Position numbers and translations under genes: made by a program
The notes under the pieces: model-generated
What the model saw: the letters and a program-made list of their open reading frames with translations, nothing else
Database searches by the model: none
Told to the model about the DNA's origin: nothing
NCBI GenBank assembly: GCA_017938285.1
Contig: JAGBBW010000059.1
Span: 1-35,477, forward strand
Direction of reading: 5' to 3'
Source of the DNA: Lachnospiraceae bacterium
GTDB lineage: Bacteria; Bacillota; Clostridia; Lachnospirales; Lachnospiraceae
DNA: 35,477 nucleotides
In this document: in pieces, positions 31,494 through 35,477 of the stretch
Layout: each line of letters begins with the position of its first letter
How positions within the stretch are numbered: the first letter of the stretch is position 1

Positions 31494-32408
31494 ATGCTTG
31501 ATTTGTGCTTACTTGGCACTGGCGGAATGATGCCGCTGCCGGGACGCTGGCTGACAGCACTGATGACCAGATACAATGGAAAAGGGCTGTTGATCGACTG
31601 TGGGGAAGGTACCCAGATTACACTAAAAGAAAGAGGCTGGAGCTGTCATGATATTGATGTGATATGCTTTACCCATTATCATGGGGATCATATCAGTGGT
31701 CTGCCGGGACTTCTGCTGTCCATGGGGAATGCAGAGCGTAAGGAACCGGTGACCCTTATTGGTCCCAAAGGACTGGAACGGGTGGTGTCTGCCCTGCGGG
31801 TGATTGCGCCGGAGCTTCCGTTTGAGTTGAAATTTATTGAAGTAACTGAGCCGGAGCAGCGGCTGGAACTTTGCGGCTACCAGATAGACATGTTCCGGGT
31901 GAATCACAACGTTACCTGTTATGGTTATACACTGAGCATACGGCGGGGAGGCCGCTTTTATGCTGAAAAGGCAAAAGAACAGAATATTCCGCTGAAATAC
32001 TGGAATCGTCTGCAGAAAGGTGAAGTGATTGAGGACGAAGGTGTGGTTTATACACCGGAGATGGTGCTGGGACCAGAGAGAAAAGGAATAAAAATCACCT
32101 ATTGTACGGATACAAGACCAACACAAAGTCTTGTGAAAAATGCAAAACATGCCGATTTATTAATATGTGAGGGAATGTACAGCGAGGCGGAAAAACAGTC
32201 CAGGGCTTCCGAGTATAAGCATATGACTTTTGCAGAAGCTGCCAGGGTGGCGAAAGAAGCAGAGGTTCAGGAACTCTGGCTGACCCATTACAGTCCTTCT
32301 CTGGTCAGACCAAAGGATGCGCTGCCAGAGGCAAAGCGGATTTTTCAGGACAGCCGCTGTGGCAAAGATGGCATGAGCGTCACCTTGGAGTTTGAAAAAG
32401 ACGAATAA
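31494..32408 (+). CDS. rnz: Ribonuclease Z
   Basis: This 304-residue metallo-beta-lactamase-fold endonuclease matures tRNA 3' ends. The ATG at 31494 behind AGAAGGGAG is preferred over an ATG 87 bases upstream. Motifs: HYHGDHISGLPGLLLSMG (zinc motif HxHxDH at 61-66), GEGTQITLKERG near the start, YCTDTRPTQSLV, ICEGMYSE, YKHMTFAEAA and the late LTHYSP. The flexible exosite arm appears short. Its position in the t6A gene cluster groups two tRNA maturation functions. Confidence 0.9.
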   Translation: MLDLCLLGTGGMMPLPGRWLTALMTRYNGKGLLIDCGEGTQITLKERGWSCHDIDVICFTHYHGDHISGLPGLLLSMGNAERKEPVTLIGPKGLERVVSALRVIAPELPFELKFIEVTEPEQRLELCGYQIDMFRVNHNVTCYGYTLSIRRGGRFYAEKAKEQNIPLKYWNRLQKGEVIEDEGVVYTPEMVLGPERKGIKITYCTDTRPTQSLVKNAKHADLLICEGMYSEAEKQSRASEYKHMTFAEAARVAKEAEVQELWLTHYSPSLVRPKDALPEAKRIFQDSRCGKDGMSVTLEFEKDE

Positions 32409-32428
32409 CAGGAAAGGTGGGAATCGTT

Positions 32429-33016
32429 ATGAAAGGAAAAAAACTGGCACAGCTGATTGGTGTACTTTGTGTTGCCGTATTTGTGATACTGGGAGTATTT
32501 CTTGCATTTAATTTAAGGGAAGATGATGGAGCGTTTTCCAAAGGAGATAAGCCGAATACGGAAGCGCAGAATATTTTAGCAAAGGATCTGGACCGGAATT
32601 ATCCGGCAACCGTGAGGGAAGTCGTACGTCTGTATTCCCGTATTTCTTCCTGCTATCATAATGAAACCATTTCCGAAGAAGAACTTCGGAAACTGGCAGA
32701 GTTCCAAAGAAAGTTGTTTGATGAGGAATTTTTGGAAAATAACCCACTTGATACTTTTACAAACAATTTAGCGAATGAAATTGCGGTAGCAAAGCAGACA
32801 GAGTATGAAATGGTTTCCTGGAGGGTGCAGAAACAGAGTAGTGTAAAAACCTGGGAATCCGGAGAAAATCATTTTGCCAGTATCATTGCCTGCTATACAA
32901 TGTATGGAGATGATTATACCAGAACCTATGAAGAGTTTCTGCTTCGTGAGGACGAGAACGGCCGATGGAAAATCGTAGGCTGGCGTCTGACGGACCCGGT
33001 AGAAATAGAAGATTAG
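32429..33016 (+). CDS. Membrane-anchored extracytoplasmic protein of unknown function
   Basis: This 195-residue protein has an uncleaved N-terminal anchor ([20 protein letters not shown]) and an outside domain of about 165 residues, rich in Glu and aromatic residues, with a late [16 protein letters not shown] tail. It resembles the NTF2-like/DUF style of lachnospiral conserved proteins, but I do not recognise it firmly. The ATG at 32429 follows GGAAAGGTGG. It lies 20 bases after rnz and 25 bases before tsaD, so it is probably co-transcribed. Confidence 0.7.
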   Translation: MKGKKLAQLIGVLCVAVFVILGVFLAFNLREDDGAFSKGDKPNTEAQNILAKDLDRNYPATVREVVRLYSRISSCYHNETISEEELRKLAEFQRKLFDEEFLENNPLDTFTNNLANEIAVAKQTEYEMVSWRVQKQSSVKTWESGENHFASIIACYTMYGDDYTRTYEEFLLREDENGRWKIVGWRLTDPVEIED

Positions 33017-33041
33017 TACGATAAATTCAAGGAGAAGCGGT

Positions 33042-34061
33042 ATGGAAGAAACATATATACTTGCAATAGAGTCTTCCTGTGATGAAACTGCGGCAGCAGT
33101 GGTAAAGAATGGAAGGGAGGTCCTTTCCAATGTAATTTCCTCTCAGATTGCCCTTCATACGCTGTATGGAGGAGTGGTACCGGAAATTGCATCCAGAAAG
33201 CATATTGAAAAAATAAACCAGGTGATAGAAGAAGCACTGGCAGAAGCCGGGATGGAATTATCCCGGATGGATGCCATTGGTGTTACTTATGGACCGGGGC
33301 TGGTTGGCGCGCTTTTGGTCGGAGTAGCAGAGGCGAAGGCAATCAGTTTTGCCACTGGAATTCCTCTGGTAGGGGTACATCATATAGAGGGGCATGTTTC
33401 GGCAAATTATATCGAGCATCCGGAACTGGAACCACCCTTCTTATGTCTGATTGTATCCGGTGGTCATACCCATCTGGTTATCGTAAAAGAGTACGGAGTG
33501 TATGAAATTATAGGAAAAACCCATGATGATGCAGCGGGTGAAGCCTATGACAAGGTGGCGCGTGCCATCGGCCTTGGCTATCCGGGAGGTCCAAAGATTG
33601 ATAAACTGGCAAAAGAAGGTAATCCGGTGGCCATTTCATTTCCAAGGGCACATGTAGAAGGCTGCCCATACGATTTTAGTTTCAGCGGCCTGAAATCTGC
33701 AGTGCTGAATTATCTCCATCATGCAGAACAGATTGGAGAAGAGATTAATCGGGCAGATGTGGCAGCATCGTTTCAGCAGGCGGTTGTGGATGTTCTGGTG
33801 GACCGCACACTTCAGGCGGCAAAAGAATATGGTATTGATAAAGTAGCATTAGCAGGTGGTGTTGCTTCTAATTCTGCCCTTCGTGCAGGGATGGAAGCGG
33901 CCTGTAAAAAAGCAGGAAAACAGTTGTTTTTTCCGTCACCGGTTTACTGTACGGACAATGCGGCCATGATTGGTGCAGCAGCATACTATGAGTATAAAAA
34001 AGGTGTCCGTCACGGATTGGATTTAAACGCAGTACCAAATCTGAAAATAGGTCAGAGATAA
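33042..34061 (+). CDS. tsaD: tRNA t6A transferase TsaD
   Basis: This 339-residue ASKHA-fold enzyme transfers the threonylcarbamoyl group from TC-AMP to A37 of tRNA. Motifs: [14 protein letters not shown] at the N-terminus, the metal site HIEGH (114-118), [30 protein letters not shown], the phosphate-binding [10 protein letters not shown] and [12 protein letters not shown] near the end. It is separated from tsaE-tsaB-rimI by three genes in the same direction. Confidence 0.96.
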   Translation: MEETYILAIESSCDETAAAVVKNGREVLSNVISSQIALHTLYGGVVPEIASRKHIEKINQVIEEALAEAGMELSRMDAIGVTYGPGLVGALLVGVAEAKAISFATGIPLVGVHHIEGHVSANYIEHPELEPPFLCLIVSGGHTHLVIVKEYGVYEIIGKTHDDAAGEAYDKVARAIGLGYPGGPKIDKLAKEGNPVAISFPRAHVEGCPYDFSFSGLKSAVLNYLHHAEQIGEEINRADVAASFQQAVVDVLVDRTLQAAKEYGIDKVALAGGVASNSALRAGMEAACKKAGKQLFFPSPVYCTDNAAMIGAAAYYEYKKGVRHGLDLNAVPNLKIGQR

Positions 34062-34116
34062 AAAACAGTTTCCAGACAGAATTTCGATATATTGTTTTCT
34101 GAATACTGGTTAATTA

Positions 34117-34142
34117 GGGAAACGCTGATTAAAGTGTTTTCC
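34117..34142. repeat. Short palindromic element (copy 3)
   Basis: GGGAAACGCTGATTAAAGTG followed by TTTTCC is a near palindrome similar to 11674-11698 and 13917-13935 (shared GGAAAC(A/G)CTGATTAA). It lies between tsaD and ispD. Confidence 0.55.
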
Positions 34143-34250
34143 AAATTTGATTTGTGCAGGAAAGCTGCAATTTCTGCTGTAACTGTTCTTTTTGTGCGTC
34201 CGGTGTGAAGTGGAAGAAGTATCTCATGAAAGAAGAAGGAAGTCTGGTAT

Positions 34251-34943
34251 ATGAAACGAAGAGTAACAGCTATTGTTCTGGCAGCAGGAAAAGGCTCCAG
34301 AATGAACAGCAGTGTGCCAAAACAATATTTAAGCCTGTTGGGAAAACCAGTACTCAGCTATTCACTTAAGGCATTTGAGGAAAGTAATGTGGATGAAATT
34401 ATCCTGGTGACCGGCAGGGGGGAGCAGGAATACTGTAGAAGAGAGATAGTGCAGAAATATCAGTTTAACAAGGTAACACAGATAATAGAAGGTGGTGCGG
34501 AACGTTACCATTCCGTGTATCGGGGATTACTTGCTGCAGAAGAAACGGAATATGTGCTGATTCATGACGGTGCACGTCCTCTCATTACAACACAGGTCAT
34601 AAATCTGCTGATTGAAAAGGTAAAGCTGACCAGAGCCTGTATAGCAGGAATGCCGGTAAAAGATACAATACAGCTTGTGACAGAAGAGAAAGAGATTGCG
34701 TCTACTCCGCTGCGAAGACTGGTATGGATGGCCCAGACACCACAATGCTTTGAATATAATCTGGTAAAGGCTTCTTATCAGAAAGCGATAGAGAGCTGTG
34801 ATAAGGATATTACAGATGATGCCATGGTGGTACAGCGGTATGGCGGAGAGAAAATAATTATGGTAGAAGCAGGTTATGAAAATATTAAAGTTACAACTCC
34901 GGAAGATATCATGATAGCAGAAGCTTTTCTGGTGCACAGATAA
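34251..34943 (+). CDS. ispD: 2-C-methyl-D-erythritol 4-phosphate cytidylyltransferase
   Basis: This 230-residue cytoplasmic enzyme of the MEP isoprenoid pathway couples MEP with CTP. The nucleotide-binding start is TAIVLAAGKGSRM with PKQYLSLLGKPVLSYSL. VLIHDGARPLIT, GMPVKDTIQLV, the RLVWMAQTPQCFEY region and VTTPEDIMIAEAF are diagnostic. The length is normal. AAGGAAG precedes the ATG. It is followed by the tRNA genes with their own promoter. Confidence 0.94.
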   Translation: MKRRVTAIVLAAGKGSRMNSSVPKQYLSLLGKPVLSYSLKAFEESNVDEIILVTGRGEQEYCRREIVQKYQFNKVTQIIEGGAERYHSVYRGLLAAEETEYVLIHDGARPLITTQVINLLIEKVKLTRACIAGMPVKDTIQLVTEEKEIASTPLRRLVWMAQTPQCFEYNLVKASYQKAIESCDKDITDDAMVVQRYGGEKIIMVEAGYENIKVTTPEDIMIAEAFLVHR

Positions 34944-35038
34944 AGACACTATATTTAGTGTTTGAAAAGTGAATGGCACTAAATACAGCGGATTGTTGCT
35001 GGTGTCAAAAAAAATTGAAAAAAAGTTTAAAAAAGTGC

Positions 35039-35067
35039 TTGACATTTTTAAAAACGGGTTCTATACT
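35039..35067 (+). promoter_or_regulatory. Promoter of the tRNA-Ser genes
   Basis: A perfect TTGACA (35039-35044) and TATACT (35062-35067) are 17 bases apart, 15 bases before the first tRNA. Confidence 0.85.
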
Positions 35068-35082
35068 AATGGAGCACTGTTC

Positions 35083-35168
35083 GGAGAGTTGTCCGAGTGG
35101 TTTAAGGAGCTGGTCTTGAAAACCAGTGATTCCGAAAGGAACCGTGGGTTCGAATCCCACACTCTCCG
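35083..35168 (+). tRNA. tRNA-Ser (UGA)
   Basis: The acceptor stem GGAGAGT/ACTCTCC has discriminator G. The anticodon stem CTGGT/ACCAG holds the loop CTTGAAA with anticodon TGA. The long variable arm (about GATTCCGAAAGGAACC) is typical of serine tRNA, and the T arm is GTGGGTTCGAATCCCAC. The CCA end is not encoded. Confidence 0.96.
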
Positions 35169-35223
35169 TTTGGAATATCTGGCTGACAGTTGTTCCTCAA
35201 TATGATTTTTTATTTAGCAATTT

Positions 35224-35312
35224 GGAGAAGTACCCAAGCGGCTGAAGGGGCTCCCCTGGAAAGGGAGTAGGTCGTTAATAGCGGCGCGAGGGTTCAAATC
35301 CCTCCTTCTCCG
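35224..35312 (+). tRNA. tRNA-Ser (GGA)
   Basis: The acceptor stem GGAGAAG/CTTCTCC has discriminator G. The anticodon stem CTCCC/GGGAG holds the loop CTGGAAA with anticodon GGA. The variable arm is long (TAGGTCGTTAATAGCGGCGC), and the T arm is GAGGGTTCAAATCCCTC. It lies 55 bases after the first tRNA-Ser and is probably on the same transcript. Confidence 0.96.
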
Positions 35313-35393
35313 TTCGATAATAACTGTGTGGTTGTTATCGGATGTTATGATTAAGATAGCAAGCATACGACTTGAAAAACTTTTAAAAAGTAG

Positions 35394-35422
35394 TTGACAA
35401 GACTTAAAAAGTGTGCTAAACT
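35394..35422 (+). promoter_or_regulatory. rRNA-type promoter
   Basis: A perfect TTGACA (35394-35399) and TAAACT (35417-35422) are separated by 17 bases, with A/T-rich UP-like sequence upstream (ACTTTTAAAAAGTAG). Strength and context fit an rRNA operon promoter. Confidence 0.8.
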
Positions 35423-35477
35423 AACGAAGCTGTCTTGAGAGTGACAGGAACGAACCTTGATAATTAAACAGTGAAAC
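35423..35477 (+). other. Putative 16S rRNA leader, cut by the window end
   Basis: The leader contains a short hairpin (CTGTC...GACAG) and GAACCTTGATAATTAAACAG, a form typical of pre-16S leaders in clostridia. The 16S gene itself is not reached. Confidence 0.6.

Noticed and set aside
34969-35205. 78-codon open frame over the first tRNA-Ser
   Set aside because: It runs through the tRNA and its promoter and has no ribosome binding site.
1-35477. CRISPR array
   Set aside because: No regularly spaced repeat series was seen. The repeats present are isolated pairs or triples at distant positions.

Overview
The window looks like a chromosome segment from a low-to-mid GC Gram-positive anaerobe of the class Clostridia, most likely Lachnospiraceae (Blautia/Ruminococcus-like). 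This is an inference from strong AAGGAGG ribosome binding sites, TTGACA/TATAAT-type promoters, a RibU-type riboflavin transporter behind an FMN riboswitch, an Rpn-type PD-(D/E)XK nuclease gene, and proteins resembling lachnospiral conserved unknowns. No species can be named from sequence reading alone.

Positions 1-5.9 kb are visibly AT-richer and look like an acquired module. It holds a small TcdR/UviA-like sigma factor followed by a TcdE/UviB-like holin, a BlaI/BlaR1-type repressor and membrane protease pair, a SleB-like cell wall hydrolase and an NlpC/P60-like peptidase. Neither hydrolase has a signal peptide. A divergent lipoprotein closes the module. The sigma gene and both hydrolase genes are preceded by the same unusual promoter, (G/T)TTACA-N16-CTTT(T/C)T, which resembles promoters of group 5 clostridial sigma factors. 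The simplest reading is an autoregulated sigma factor that co-induces a holin and two cytoplasmic wall-degrading enzymes for lysis or protein release. BlaI-like dyads overlap the blaI and lipoprotein promoters.

Positions 5.9-11.7 kb carry housekeeping and conserved unknown genes: AzlC/AzlD amino acid exporter, a coiled-coil protein, nicotinamidase plus nicotinate phosphoribosyltransferase (NAD salvage), an unknown protein, and a soluble protein combining a MotA-like cytoplasmic motif with a FliG C-terminal-like segment. Positions 11.7-15.3 kb form an accessory patch: an OLD/AAA-type ATPase, its frameshifted TOPRIM-like partner, remnants, an Rpn-family nuclease gene, a 63-bp direct repeat in two copies and short palindromic elements.

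Positions 15.5-28 kb contain an OmpR/histidine kinase pair, a cytoplasmic-looking Ca-binding-repeat protein, a heterodimeric ABC exporter, a SprA-like putative metalloprotein, the transcription accessory protein Tex and an AAA+ ATPase with a C-terminal winged-helix-like region. Positions 28-34 kb carry the FMN riboswitch with ribU, a YcxB-like membrane protein, and a t6A tRNA-modification cluster (tsaE, tsaB, rimI, and further on tsaD) interleaved with a small Cys-rich protein, RNase Z and a membrane-anchored unknown. The window ends with ispD, two tRNA-Ser genes and a strong rRNA-type promoter and leader, so an rRNA operon probably begins just beyond the right edge.
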